Source: Pseudomonadota bacterium (GTDB lineage: Bacteria; Pseudomonadota; Gammaproteobacteria; Burkholderiales; Burkholderiaceae_B). Taken from it: DNA of 12,258 nucleotides. Below the pieces are notes generated by a model that was not told the origin of the DNA, searched no databases, and worked only from the letters and a program-made list of their open reading frames with translations. Location: NCBI GenBank assembly GCA_023437255.1, contig JAEZGR010000360.1, positions 1-12,258 on the forward strand. The letters are read 5' to 3'. This document shows, one piece after another, positions 1 through 7,233 of the stretch (its first letter is position 1; every line of letters starts with the position of its first letter). Made by a program: the position numbers and the translations under genes.

Positions 1-160
1 CGCGACGGGTCTCGGCCGCACCCATGCGCGGCACGCTGCCCAGTTCTTCGCCCGTAGCGGGGTTGTTCACCGCGACCACTGCACCCTGGTCGGCGTCGCA
101 CCACACACCAGCCACAAAGCATTGCTGCCGGAACAGCGACGGAGTGTTCAAATCCTGCAC
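1..160 (-). CDS. gabD: Succinate-semialdehyde dehydrogenase, N-terminal fragment (runs off left edge)
   Basis: This is the first 53 codons of an aldehyde dehydrogenase, read leftward from a GTG at 160 and cut by the window edge. The residues SLFRQQ, then NPATGEELGSVPRMGA, then ETRR follow the N-terminus of E. coli GabD (SNLFRQQ, NPANGDKLGSVPKMGADETR, from memory) closely. GabD oxidises succinate semialdehyde to succinate with NAD(P)+ in the cytoplasm, at the end of GABA and related catabolism. The GTG start is chosen because GAGG lies 6 bases upstream (167-170, minus strand) and no in-frame ATG precedes it. The catalytic Cys and Glu lie outside the window, so activity cannot be judged. Other ALDH families share the fold, but the LFRQQ and LGSVP..GA..TR signatures favour the GabD group. 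The gene is divergent from the EamA permease. Confidence 0.82.
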   Translation of the reverse strand, partial: MQDLNTPSLFRQQCFVAGVWCDADQGAVVAVNNPATGEELGSVPRMGAAETRR

Positions 161-256
161 TTTCCACCTCGCTTGTCTATAAGACGATAATTCGGAGTAT
201 CTTACTCCCTGGCCCGCGCACGCCAACATCCGCCGGGCATCCCTGAGCAGCACCCC
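161..256. promoter_or_regulatory. Divergent gabD / EamA spacer with two small palindromes
   Basis: This 96-base spacer should carry promoters for both flanking genes. It is AT-richer than its surroundings at 171-206. Two inverted repeats are visible: GTCT-ATA-AGAC at 175-185, and a perfect GGAGTA-TCT-TACTCC at 194-208. GATAAT at 186-191 resembles a -10 box for the EamA gene, but no convincing -35 precedes it. The palindromes could be operator sites for a dimeric regulator. The regulator is unknown and no consensus is recognised. Confidence 0.35.
167..170 (-). promoter_or_regulatory. Ribosome binding site of gabD
   Basis: GAGG on the minus strand sits 6 bases before the GTG at 160. It supports GTG as the start in a stretch without any in-frame ATG. 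Confidence 0.6.
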
Positions 257-1141
257 ATGCAAGCCAAAGATTACCGAGACCTGTTTCTTCTTGCCGCCAT
301 TTGGGGCAGTTCATTCCTGTTCATGCGTCTGGGCGTCGCCGAGTTTGGGCCGTTCGCCCTGACCGAAGTGCGTCTGGGGCTCAGTGCCCTGATGTTGCTG
401 GCAGTGGCCGCCCTGCGCGGCCGACTCGGCACCATCCGGCAACACGCGCGTCACATCGGCGTGGTGGGCATTTTCGCGGCCGGGATACCATTCGCCTGCT
501 TCAGTTATGCGTCGCAGAGCGTACCGGCCGGCGTCATGGCAGTCATCAACGCCGTTACCCCCCTATGTGGGGCACTCATTGCCTGGCTGTGGTTGCGCGA
601 ACAACTGACACCGGCTCGAATCCTGGGCTTGGCTGTCGGCTTCAGCGGCATCCTGGTGCTGGTCTGGGACGACCTGTCTTTTGGCCCGGGCACCATGGGA
701 GCAGGGGTGCTCGCCTGCCTGTTTGCCTCGGTATGCTATGGCATCGCGGCCAGCTACACCACACGTTACCTGAAGGGCGTCGACCCCATTGCACTGGCGG
801 CCGGCAGCATCACCAGCGCGGCGCTGTTCGTGTTGCCGGCCGCCGTGATCATGTGGCCCGACACGCCGGTGTCTGCGGGTTCATGGTTGGCCGGCTCGGC
901 ACTGGCGCTGCTTTGCACGGGAGTGGCCTACATCATCTTCTACGGGCTGGTCGACCGCGTGGGTGCGACGCGCAGCATCACCGTCACCTTCCTGGTGCCG
1001 CTGTTCGGCATTCTGTGGGGGGCGCTGATTCTGCACGAGCCACTGACACTGCGCATGCTCACCGGAACCGCCGTCGTTCTGTTGGGTACACTGCTGGCCA
1101 CCGGCTTCATTGGCAGCCGGCCCTCTCCCGCCGCCCGCTGA
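257..1141 (+). CDS. EamA-family (DMT superfamily) permease
   Basis: This is a 294-residue integral membrane protein with the usual length and pattern of the drug/metabolite transporter superfamily. It has about ten hydrophobic segments arranged as two EamA repeats (roughly residues 8-135 and 150-285). The first repeat opens with the typical AAIWGSSFLFMRLG segment, which in this family is followed by a conserved Arg-bearing helix (here EVRLGLSAL). The second repeat holds VPLFGILWGALILHEPLT, matching the usual VP..a...g...LgE signature near the end of the family. It is predicted to sit in the inner membrane and to move a small metabolite; family members export or import amino acids, nucleotides or other metabolites, and the substrate cannot be told from sequence. 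No strong ribosome site precedes the ATG at 257. The TenA gene lies 100 bases downstream on the same strand, so the two may be co-transcribed. Confidence 0.9.
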   Translation: MQAKDYRDLFLLAAIWGSSFLFMRLGVAEFGPFALTEVRLGLSALMLLAVAALRGRLGTIRQHARHIGVVGIFAAGIPFACFSYASQSVPAGVMAVINAVTPLCGALIAWLWLREQLTPARILGLAVGFSGILVLVWDDLSFGPGTMGAGVLACLFASVCYGIAASYTTRYLKGVDPIALAAGSITSAALFVLPAAVIMWPDTPVSAGSWLAGSALALLCTGVAYIIFYGLVDRVGATRSITVTFLVPLFGILWGALILHEPLTLRMLTGTAVVLLGTLLATGFIGSRPSPAAR

Positions 1142-1166
1142 ACGCGCCGCGACGGGCCTGTTCACC

Positions 1167-1171
1167 AGGAG
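1167..1171 (+). promoter_or_regulatory. Upstream alternative ribosome site for the TenA frame
   Basis: AGGAG lies 7 bases before an ATG at 1179 that is in frame with TenA. Use of this start would add 21 residues beginning MCLVCERL, including a CxxC pair. Confidence 0.35.
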
Positions 1172-1230
1172 CCTGCCCATGTGTCTGGTCTGCGAACGGC
1201 TGGCGGCGACCACCAACAACCCTTTATTCC

Positions 1231-1235
1231 GGAGG
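1231..1235 (+). promoter_or_regulatory. Ribosome binding site deciding the TenA start
   Basis: GGAGG lies 6 bases before the GTG at 1242. This start gives a 221-residue protein beginning (M)STPFERLKQ, which is the normal TenA length, so it is preferred over the in-frame ATG at 1179. Confidence 0.6.
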
Positions 1236-1241
1236 CATCTC

Positions 1242-1907
1242 GTGTCCACACCTTTCGAGCGGCTCAAGCAATCGTGCGCGGCCGAATGGCGCGCGTACTG
1301 CGAGCATGAATTCGTCAGGCAACTCGGTGCCGGCACCCTTCCCATGGAGGCGTTCCAGCATTATCTGAAGCAGGACTATCTTTTCCTGGTGCATTTCGGT
1401 CGCGCCTGGGGTCTGGCGGTTTACAAGAGCCGCGACATCGGTCAGCTGCGTCAGTCACTCGATTCACTCAAAGCGATCATTGACGTCGAACTCGACCTGC
1501 ACGTGAAATACTGCGGCGAGTGGGGCATTTCCGAAGCCGAACTCACCGAGCTCGCGGAGTCACGGGCAACACTGGCCTACACACGATATGTTTTGGAAAC
1601 AGGCAATCGCGGCGACATTCTGGACCTGCACGTGGCGCTGGCCCCCTGCATTGTGGGCTACGCAGAAATCGGCAACTGGCTGGTTGACCAGCGCTTCACG
1701 GTCCGTCTCGACAATCCCTACGGCCCCTGGATGGACATGTACACGTCGCGGGAATTCCAGCAAGCCGCCCAGGCGGAAGTCGACTGGATCAACGCGCAGA
1801 TGGAGGGTATCAGCGAAGCGCGCTTCCGCGAGCTGGCGCGCATCTTCTCGGAAGCCACCCGCCTGGAAGCCGATTTCTGGCAGATGGGGCTGACCCTGCA
1901 GGATTGA
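1242..1907 (+). CDS. tenA: TenA/thiaminase II family aminopyrimidine aminohydrolase
   Basis: This 221-residue all-helical protein belongs to the TenA family. Family members hydrolyse aminopyrimidines such as 4-amino-5-aminomethyl-2-methylpyrimidine to the thiamine precursor HMP, and can cleave thiamine itself; they are cytoplasmic salvage enzymes. Numbering from the GTG at 1242, the expected active-site set is visible: Asp45 in KQDYLF, Tyr113 in AYTRY, the nucleophile Cys136 and Tyr140 in APCIVGYAEIG, a Tyr in the NPYGPWMDMY segment (160-167), and Glu209 near the end in RLEADFW. These align with D44, Y112, C135, Y139, Y163 and E205 of B. subtilis TenA as recalled, so a catalytically competent TenA_C subtype is likely. 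The frame is open up to 1110, and the ATG at 1179 is an alternative start. I see no TPP riboswitch in the 100 bases upstream. The neighbouring EamA permease could supply or export the pyrimidine, but this is an inference. Confidence 0.88.
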   Translation: MSTPFERLKQSCAAEWRAYCEHEFVRQLGAGTLPMEAFQHYLKQDYLFLVHFGRAWGLAVYKSRDIGQLRQSLDSLKAIIDVELDLHVKYCGEWGISEAELTELAESRATLAYTRYVLETGNRGDILDLHVALAPCIVGYAEIGNWLVDQRFTVRLDNPYGPWMDMYTSREFQQAAQAEVDWINAQMEGISEARFRELARIFSEATRLEADFWQMGLTLQD

Positions 1908-1920
1908 ATCCGGCGTCTCG

Positions 1921-1949
1921 TGTCGTGCCCAGATCCACCGGGCACGACA
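1921..1949. terminator. Perfect hairpin between convergent genes
   Basis: TGTCGTGCCC (1921-1930) is the exact complement of GGGCACGACA (1940-1949), with a 9-base loop. It sits 13 bases after the TenA stop and 17 bases beyond the stop of the minus-strand acyl-CoA dehydrogenase. A hairpin would form in both transcripts. No T-run follows on either strand, so it is not a textbook intrinsic terminator. A 3'-end stabilising or Rho-assisted role is possible. Confidence 0.5.
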
Positions 1950-1966
1950 GCACCAGAAGCGCAGGC

Positions 1967-2965
1967 TCAGGCGGCGAGATGCCAGAGCCGTTCAAGTATG
2001 ACGGCCTGATCATGCTTCTGTCGCAGGCAGGCGCCAATCTGCTTGACCCGCTTGAAATGGAAATGCAACGGACACTCCCACGTGAATCCCAGGGCGCCGT
2101 GTGTCTGAATCGCCCCTTCCACCGTCGCATGCACGGCTTCCTGAACCAGCAGCTCCGCCATCAGGAGCCGCGCTTCGGTACCCGTGTCGGCGGGCGCCAC
2201 ATCAATGGCGGCGCAGGCGTCATGCAGGGCAAGCCGCGCATCATCCAGCGCCATGCGATGGTTCGCGAGCGGATGCTTGATGGCCTGATAGCTGCCGATC
2301 GCCCGACCAAACTGCGAACGCTCGCGGGCATATTCAACCGCCAGTTCCAGGGCGCCCAGTGCCGCGCCCAGCGCTTCGGCAAGCAGCAAGGCCCTGCGCC
2401 GCGCCGCGTACGCTTGCCACAAGGATTCCTCGCAAGGCGTCTGTGCTGCCGCCCGTACCGAACCTGGCCGCCCGACTGGCACAAGGGGATCCACCCCGAA
2501 TCCCGCATGTGAAACATTTACCTTTTCGACATGCAGTGCCGCTTCGCGCCACTGCAGTCGCAGCGCCGTATCCGTGAAAGCGTGGCGGACGACAGTTCCC
2601 TGCACGATGCCTGTGAGCTGTTCGCCCTGCAGCCACTGCTGAACGTCTGTCTCACCAAACGCATCGGTATGCAGCGCTGCGTGCAGCGTGGCCGCCGCCA
2701 CACCGTCCGCCACGGGCAACGGCAGCAGCGACGCGCCCACGACTTCCAGCAGCGCGGCGGCTGCAGCCGTGCCCATGCCCGCACCGTCGCGTTCTGCCGG
2801 CACGCAGGTGAGCAACCAGCCGAGCTCCACACATTCACGCCACAGAGCAGCACTGCGACCATGCTGGGCGCCCGCGCCCTGAATAAACATGTCGCGACGC
2901 TCGGCCAGAAACCGCTGCGCGGAATCGGTCAGCAGCCCGAGTTCAATATCCGTGTCTGCGGACAT
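1967..2965 (-). CDS. Acyl-CoA dehydrogenase, small (332-residue) subunit-like protein
   Basis: This is an acyl-CoA dehydrogenase family protein, last in the five-gene operon. The N-terminal helical domain (about 5-115) and the C-terminal helical domain (about 185-330) are recognisable. The latter has the FAD-contacting YARERSQFGRAIGSYQAIKH segment at 212-231 and IQTHGALGFTWE at 286-297. The middle beta domain (about 115-180) is short and divergent and lacks the usual WxT/S FAD-stacking stretch and the SEPxxGSD motif. The protein also ends soon after the last helix, without the usual (E/A)GTSEIQR motif. At 332 residues it is shorter than the usual 380-400. Such paired short proteins are known as partners in alpha2-beta2 dehydrogenases (FadE/ChsE pairs of steroid catabolism), so it is inferred to heteromerise with the product of the adjacent upstream gene. 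AGGAGG lies 7 bases before the ATG, overlapping the end of that gene, and the coding gap is 3 bases. Confidence 0.85.
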   Translation of the reverse strand: MSADTDIELGLLTDSAQRFLAERRDMFIQGAGAQHGRSAALWRECVELGWLLTCVPAERDGAGMGTAAAAALLEVVGASLLPLPVADGVAAATLHAALHTDAFGETDVQQWLQGEQLTGIVQGTVVRHAFTDTALRLQWREAALHVEKVNVSHAGFGVDPLVPVGRPGSVRAAAQTPCEESLWQAYAARRRALLLAEALGAALGALELAVEYARERSQFGRAIGSYQAIKHPLANHRMALDDARLALHDACAAIDVAPADTGTEARLLMAELLVQEAVHATVEGAIQTHGALGFTWECPLHFHFKRVKQIGACLRQKHDQAVILERLWHLAA

Positions 2966-2968
2966 AAT

Positions 2969-4141
2969 TCAACCTCCTTTCGGCAGACCCAGCATGCGCT
3001 CGGCCACAATGTTGCGCTGAATTTCTGACGTCCCTGCCAGAATGGTTTCCGCCCGCGTCCAGAGCCACGCATGCTGCAGCAATGCGCCCTGCCTGCCGCC
3101 GCCATCCGCCTGCAGCAGGTCGTCGCCACGCACCTCGATGGCGAGCTCAAGAAGGCGCTGGTGCGCCTCGCTCCACAGCAGCTTGGTGGTTGAGCCTTCG
3201 GGCCCGGGCGGGGCACCGGACATGGCCGCGTCCAGCGCCTGCTCCGCCTTCAATCGCAAGACATGACTGTCTGTGGCCAGCCGCGCCCATCGACGGTGCC
3301 AGGCGCCAAGGGTGGCAACGGCCACACCGGCGGCGCGTTCTGCAATTTCCGCGCGCAAGGCGGCCAGCTCTTGCCGGAATCGCACCAGGCGCGGCAGGAA
3401 GTACGTGCCGCGCTCAAAGCTGGCCGCCGCCATTGCGATCCGCCAGCCGTCGCCTGGCTTGCCCACCAGACACGCGTCTTCGATGCGTACGTCTTCAAAA
3501 AAGACCTCGCAGAACTCGGCGTCGCCGGTCAGCTGCCTGATGGGCTCCACACGCACGCCCGGCTGGCGCATGTCCACAAGGAAGAAGCTGAGACCCTTGT
3601 GTACCGGCACACTGTTATCGGTGCGTGCCAGCACGAAACACCAGTCGGCGCGGTCGGCAAATGAGGTCCACACTTTGTGCCCATTCAACAGCCATTCCTC
3701 ACCCGCGCGTTCGGCCCGACTGCGCAGCGAAGCCAGGTCCGAGCCCGAACCGGGTTCGGAATAGCCCTGACACCAGACAGCGCGGTTCGCGAGAATTTCG
3801 GGGATGAACCGCCGTTTCTGTGACTCGCTGCCGAAGTGCAGCAGGGTAGGCCCGAGAATGCCGTGGCCAATGATGTTGATGCCCAGAGGCGCACCACACA
3901 GGGCATGCTCCTCATGGAAAATCGCCTGCCGCGCGAGATCAAGCGCGTGCCCGCCGTATTCGCGCGGCCAGCCCAGGCCGGCCCAGCCGTGTGCGCACAG
4001 CGTGTCTTCCCAGGCGCGGCGGAAGTCCAGATTGCGCGGGTCGGCCTGGTCGCCCCATTGCTGTGCAAACGCGGCGTAGTGATTCTGCAGCCAACTGCGC
4101 ACATACTCGCGAAAGGCCTCAGGACTCTCGGGAATCTTCAT
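2969..4141 (-). CDS. Acyl-CoA dehydrogenase, large subunit
   Basis: This 390-residue FAD-dependent acyl-CoA dehydrogenase is of normal length and is predicted to introduce an alpha,beta double bond into an acyl-CoA in the cytoplasm, passing electrons to ETF. Domains in order are the N-terminal helices (1-120), the beta domain with CQGYSEPGSGSDLASL (124-139) and NGHKVWTS (153-160), and C-terminal helices ending LAGTSEIQRNIVAERMLGLP. The position that carries the catalytic Glu in MCAD (YEGT) is Ala here (Ala369 in LAGTSE). Instead Glu243 in ASFERGTYF occupies the helix-G position used as base by isovaleryl-CoA dehydrogenase and by the larger ChsE-type subunit, so the enzyme should be active. 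The ATG at 4141 is preceded by AGAGG 5 bases upstream, overlapping the TAG stop of the receptor gene, which suggests translational coupling. Acyl chain specificity cannot be read from the sequence. Confidence 0.92.
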   Translation of the reverse strand: MKIPESPEAFREYVRSWLQNHYAAFAQQWGDQADPRNLDFRRAWEDTLCAHGWAGLGWPREYGGHALDLARQAIFHEEHALCGAPLGINIIGHGILGPTLLHFGSESQKRRFIPEILANRAVWCQGYSEPGSGSDLASLRSRAERAGEEWLLNGHKVWTSFADRADWCFVLARTDNSVPVHKGLSFFLVDMRQPGVRVEPIRQLTGDAEFCEVFFEDVRIEDACLVGKPGDGWRIAMAAASFERGTYFLPRLVRFRQELAALRAEIAERAAGVAVATLGAWHRRWARLATDSHVLRLKAEQALDAAMSGAPPGPEGSTTKLLWSEAHQRLLELAIEVRGDDLLQADGGGRQGALLQHAWLWTRAETILAGTSEIQRNIVAERMLGLPKGG

Positions 4142-4149
4142 GACTACCT

Positions 4150-5103
4150 CTACTCGATCCGGATATTGGCGTCACGTGCAACGCGGGCCCAGGTTTCGAT
4201 ATCCTTTTCGATGAACTTGCCGAAAGTGGCCGGGTCGCTGCCGATCGCATCCAGACCGAGTGCGGCGAAGCGCTCCTGAATTGCAGGTTCCTTCATGATT
4301 TCGGTGACCGTGGTGTAGAGCGTGTTCACGATGTCATCGGGCGTACCTGCCGGCACGACGAAACCCAGCCACGGCATGGCGGCGAATCCAGGCACCGCCT
4401 TAGCGATGGGCGGAACGCCGGGCACCGAGGGCGAGGGCGATTCGGTCGTGACTGCGAGCACCTTCACGCGGCCGTCCTTCACGAAGGGGCCCGAGGAGGC
4501 CCACGCGTCGAACATCAGCTGCACGCGCCCTGCGACGAGATCAGTGAGCGCCTGGGAGCTACCTTTGTAAGGAATTTCCTGCATTTCAACACCAGCCATG
4601 CTCTTGAAGAGCTCGGCTTCCAGTTGAGTGGAAGTGCCGATCCCGACCGATGCGTAGGCGACTTGGCCCGGGTTCTCCTTGAGGTAGGTGACCAGCTCCT
4701 GAATGTCGTTCACTGGAAGAGAGGGGTGTACCCCCAGCACGTGCACGACGGATGCGACCTGGGTCACGGGCTTGAAGTCTTTGACGGGGTCGTAATCGAT
4801 CTTCGCGTAGACGCTGGGCGCGATGCCCAGGGACGACGCCGCCAGCAGCAACGTGTGGCCGTCGGGTTTTGCGCGCGCCACGTGATTCGATGCGATCACG
4901 GTGCCACCGCCGGGCTTGTTCTCGACGATGACGCTCTGGCCGAGCTTGTCGGACATGCGCTCGGCCAGCATTCGGGCAAGGATGTCGGTGGCGCCGCCAG
5001 GAGAGAACGGCACCACGATCGATACCGGGCGTTCCGGATAAGCGGCGTGCGCCGCGCCCAGCGACGCGATTCCAAGGCAAAGCGCTGCAAGAATTTTTTT
5101 CAT
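4150..5103 (-). CDS. Bug-type tripartite tricarboxylate (TTT) periplasmic substrate-binding protein
   Basis: This 317-residue periplasmic receptor belongs to the TctC/Bug family. A signal peptide is clear: MKK, a hydrophobic core, then AHA, with cleavage expected after residue 20, leaving AYPERPVSIVVPFSPGGATDI at the mature N-terminus, the hallmark of this family (YP.kpi..ivPf.pGG..D). Further family segments are VIVENKPGGG, GTSTQLEAELFK, IPYKGSSQALTDLVAGRVQLMF and FVVPAGTPDDIV. Bug proteins bind carboxylates or related small molecules, and the ligand here is unknown. The start at 5103 is preferred because GGAG lies 6 bases upstream; the in-frame ATG at 5115 would add only METI ahead of a normal MKK signal. 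No TctA/TctB membrane genes are in the window, so it must use permeases encoded elsewhere or act as a sensor. Its place inside an acyl-CoA operon suggests it binds the acid activated by the neighbouring ligase. Confidence 0.93.
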   Translation of the reverse strand: MKKILAALCLGIASLGAAHAAYPERPVSIVVPFSPGGATDILARMLAERMSDKLGQSVIVENKPGGGTVIASNHVARAKPDGHTLLLAASSLGIAPSVYAKIDYDPVKDFKPVTQVASVVHVLGVHPSLPVNDIQELVTYLKENPGQVAYASVGIGTSTQLEAELFKSMAGVEMQEIPYKGSSQALTDLVAGRVQLMFDAWASSGPFVKDGRVKVLAVTTESPSPSVPGVPPIAKAVPGFAAMPWLGFVVPAGTPDDIVNTLYTTVTEIMKEPAIQERFAALGLDAIGSDPATFGKFIEKDIETWARVARDANIRIE

Positions 5104-5109
5104 GATTGT

Positions 5110-5113
5110 CTCC
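5110..5113 (-). promoter_or_regulatory. Ribosome binding site deciding the Bug receptor start
   Basis: GGAG on the minus strand lies 6 bases before the ATG at 5103 and overlaps the region just after the in-frame ATG at 5115. It favours MKKILAAL as the true N-terminus. Confidence 0.55.
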
Positions 5114-5127
5114 ATAGTTATGAGGCG

Positions 5128-7233
5128 TCAAACAACGATCAGGGCATCAAGCGCAACGACCCCCTGGCCCGCCTCACGGACCAGCAGAGGATTGATCTCG
5201 ATTTCCTTAACCTGGGGTGCTGCGTTCAACAGGGCGTTGGCCACCGCAACAATGGCGGTGCAGGCCGCCGGAATGTCAGCGGGCGGGCGGCCGCGAAAAC
5301 CGTCAAGCAGGGGGAAGGCGGTCAGCTTGCGCAGCGCGGCTTCGACCCGAGCCTCATCGAGCGGCAACAGTTCGTGACGCAGATCGCGATACAGCTCGGT
5401 GAGCACGCCACCCAATCCGACCGAGAGCATCGGGCCGAAAACCGGATCGCGCCGGGCGCCGATGATCAGTTCCACGCCACCCTGCTCCATGCGCTGCACC
5501 ATCACTCCCTGCACGCGGGCACTGGGTGCTTCCCGCGCAACTCGCGCCAGCATCGTCTCGTACGCCTGCTCAAGGGCGTCCACATCGGGGATGTTCAGAG
5601 CGACCCCGCCGACCTCCGACTTATGGGCAATATCCGCACTCAGGATCTTCAGCACGACCGGGAAGCCCAGTGCTCGTGCATGGTGTATCGCCTCTTCCCG
5701 CGAAGTGGCCACACGGTCATCCCGCGCGGGCAGGCCGCGCTGCTGCAGCCAGAGCAATGCGTCGCGCTCATTGGGGTTGGATGGCAGACCGGTACCGCCG
5801 GTATCGCGCGGCGCGTCGGCAAGCGGACGCCAGTCGAGCGCCGCCTGCCCCGCCGAATGTGGTCGCCGGGCGCCCATCCAGCGCAGGAACGGCGCCAGTG
5901 CCGCACTGGCCACGCCAATATCTTCAAATACGGCAACCCCCGCGGCCCGCAGGGCATCACGGCATTGGGCACTGCCCGTGTCGATCGCCGCGATGAAGCG
6001 CTTGTGGCGACCTGCCGTGGCAATGATGCTGTCGGCCATGCGGTCGAGCATATAGCCCGGTGCATAGATCACCACAGCGTCGAGGGCGTCGCTGGTCGCC
6101 AGCGATTCCAGCACCTGATCCACGAAACCAGGATCATTGACCACATTGCCGGTCACATCGACCGGATTGCGCACCATGCCGTAGTCGGGAATGCCCGCCC
6201 GCAAGACCTGCTGCACCGACGGCGGCAGGTCGGGTAGCTCCAGGCCGGCTTCAATGAAACGGTCGGCCAGGATCGCCCCCAGCGCGCCGGACATGGTCAC
6301 GATCGCCACACGCGGCCCGCCTTCACGGTCACGCAGCGTGGCCAAGCGAGCCAACTGCGCCATCTGGGCAAAGTCGTTGGCTTCGATCACGTTCATGCGC
6401 TCGAACACGCTGCGATAGATGGCCTGATCACCGGCCATGGCGCTGGTGTGCGACATGACCGCCGCCGCCCCCTTGTCGGTGCTGCCCGCCTTCAAGGCAA
6501 TCAACACCTTGTCGAGTTCGGCAAGGCGCTGGCAGGCACGCAGGAAACGCGGACCGTCGCGCATCTGTTCCACATAGCCCAGCACCACCTCGGTATCGGG
6601 GTCATCGGCAAGATATTCGAGATACTCGGCGAAATCGACGACGGCCTCGTTTCCTGTGTTGATGAACTGTGAGACGGGCAGCTCAAGACGGCGCAGCAAG
6701 GCGTACAGAGCGGCGCACACATTACCGCTCTGGGTCAGCAGACTGACTCGTCCGCGCTCTTTCTGCATGGGCGCCGTGTTGAATACAGACGCGAAGGCGG
6801 TATGCGCCTGCGAGTTGAGGTTGGCCAGACCCATGCAATTCGGCCCCGCCACGACCATGCCGGAGTCGCTTGCAAAGGCTTCCAGTTCCGCCTGCAGTGC
6901 CCGACCTGCCGAGCCCTCTTCTGCAAATCCGGCTGCATAGACGACCGCGGCGGGGATTCCCTTGGCATGGCAACGCTTCAACATGGCCAACACGTCAGGG
7001 GCGGCAATGGCCAGCACGGCCAGCTCCGGAACCTGTGGCAGGCTTTCGACGTCGGGGTAGCACTTCAGGCCGAACACTTCGTCGTACTTGGGGTTCACGG
7101 GATACACGGTTCCGTCGTACCCGTACTTCACGATCAGCGACAGCGGCAGTCCGCCAATGCGCCCGGCGGAGTTGCTGGCACCAATGAAACAGATCGACCG
7201 CGGGTTCAGCAGGGGTTCGAGACGATGAGTCAC
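5128..7233 (-). CDS. ADP-forming acyl-CoA synthetase (acetate--CoA ligase family, fused alpha-beta)
   Basis: This 701-residue single-chain NDP-forming acyl-CoA synthetase makes acyl-CoA from acid, CoA and ATP, releasing ADP and phosphate, through phosphohistidine and acyl-phosphate intermediates. The N-terminal CoA-binding Rossmann domain starts with RSICFIGASNSAGRIGG (12-28). Succinyl-CoA-ligase-like domains follow, with GPNCMG (130-135), TQSGNV (167-172) and the phospho-accepting His262 in the MSHTSAMAGD segment (260-269). The C-terminal ATP-grasp domain (about 485-700) contains PVVLKILSADIAHKSEVGGV (525-544), including His537, then ELIIGARRDPVFGP (588-601) and GLGGVLTELYRD (606-617). Length and order match the fused family, in which substrates range over acetate, branched, aromatic and dicarboxylic acids. 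The start is a GTG whose GTGA overlaps the TGA of the crotonase gene by 4 bases, after a G-rich ribosome site, which indicates translational coupling. The substrate is unknown. Confidence 0.92.
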   Translation of the reverse strand: MTHRLEPLLNPRSICFIGASNSAGRIGGLPLSLIVKYGYDGTVYPVNPKYDEVFGLKCYPDVESLPQVPELAVLAIAAPDVLAMLKRCHAKGIPAAVVYAAGFAEEGSAGRALQAELEAFASDSGMVVAGPNCMGLANLNSQAHTAFASVFNTAPMQKERGRVSLLTQSGNVCAALYALLRRLELPVSQFINTGNEAVVDFAEYLEYLADDPDTEVVLGYVEQMRDGPRFLRACQRLAELDKVLIALKAGSTDKGAAAVMSHTSAMAGDQAIYRSVFERMNVIEANDFAQMAQLARLATLRDREGGPRVAIVTMSGALGAILADRFIEAGLELPDLPPSVQQVLRAGIPDYGMVRNPVDVTGNVVNDPGFVDQVLESLATSDALDAVVIYAPGYMLDRMADSIIATAGRHKRFIAAIDTGSAQCRDALRAAGVAVFEDIGVASAALAPFLRWMGARRPHSAGQAALDWRPLADAPRDTGGTGLPSNPNERDALLWLQQRGLPARDDRVATSREEAIHHARALGFPVVLKILSADIAHKSEVGGVALNIPDVDALEQAYETMLARVAREAPSARVQGVMVQRMEQGGVELIIGARRDPVFGPMLSVGLGGVLTELYRDLRHELLPLDEARVEAALRKLTAFPLLDGFRGRPPADIPAACTAIVAVANALLNAAPQVKEIEINPLLVREAGQGVVALDALIVV

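Noticed and set aside
1142..1241. TPP riboswitch upstream of TenA
   Set aside because: I looked for the conserved CUGAGA and ACCUGA core elements and a suitable helix arrangement in this gap and found neither.
301..1368. 355-codon plus-strand frame overlapping the EamA gene
   Set aside because: It is a shifted-frame shadow rich in Arg, His and Pro. The EamA and TenA frames account for the region.
2969..4141. Inactive acyl-CoA dehydrogenase because the YEG Glu is Ala
   Set aside because: Glu243 in SFERG occupies the alternative helix-G base position used by isovaleryl-CoA dehydrogenase-type enzymes, so loss of activity is not indicated.
4624..6237. 537-codon open frame on the plus strand
   Set aside because: It runs antisense to the Bug receptor and the acyl-CoA synthetase, both with clear family motifs. 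The translated product shows no recognisable domain.
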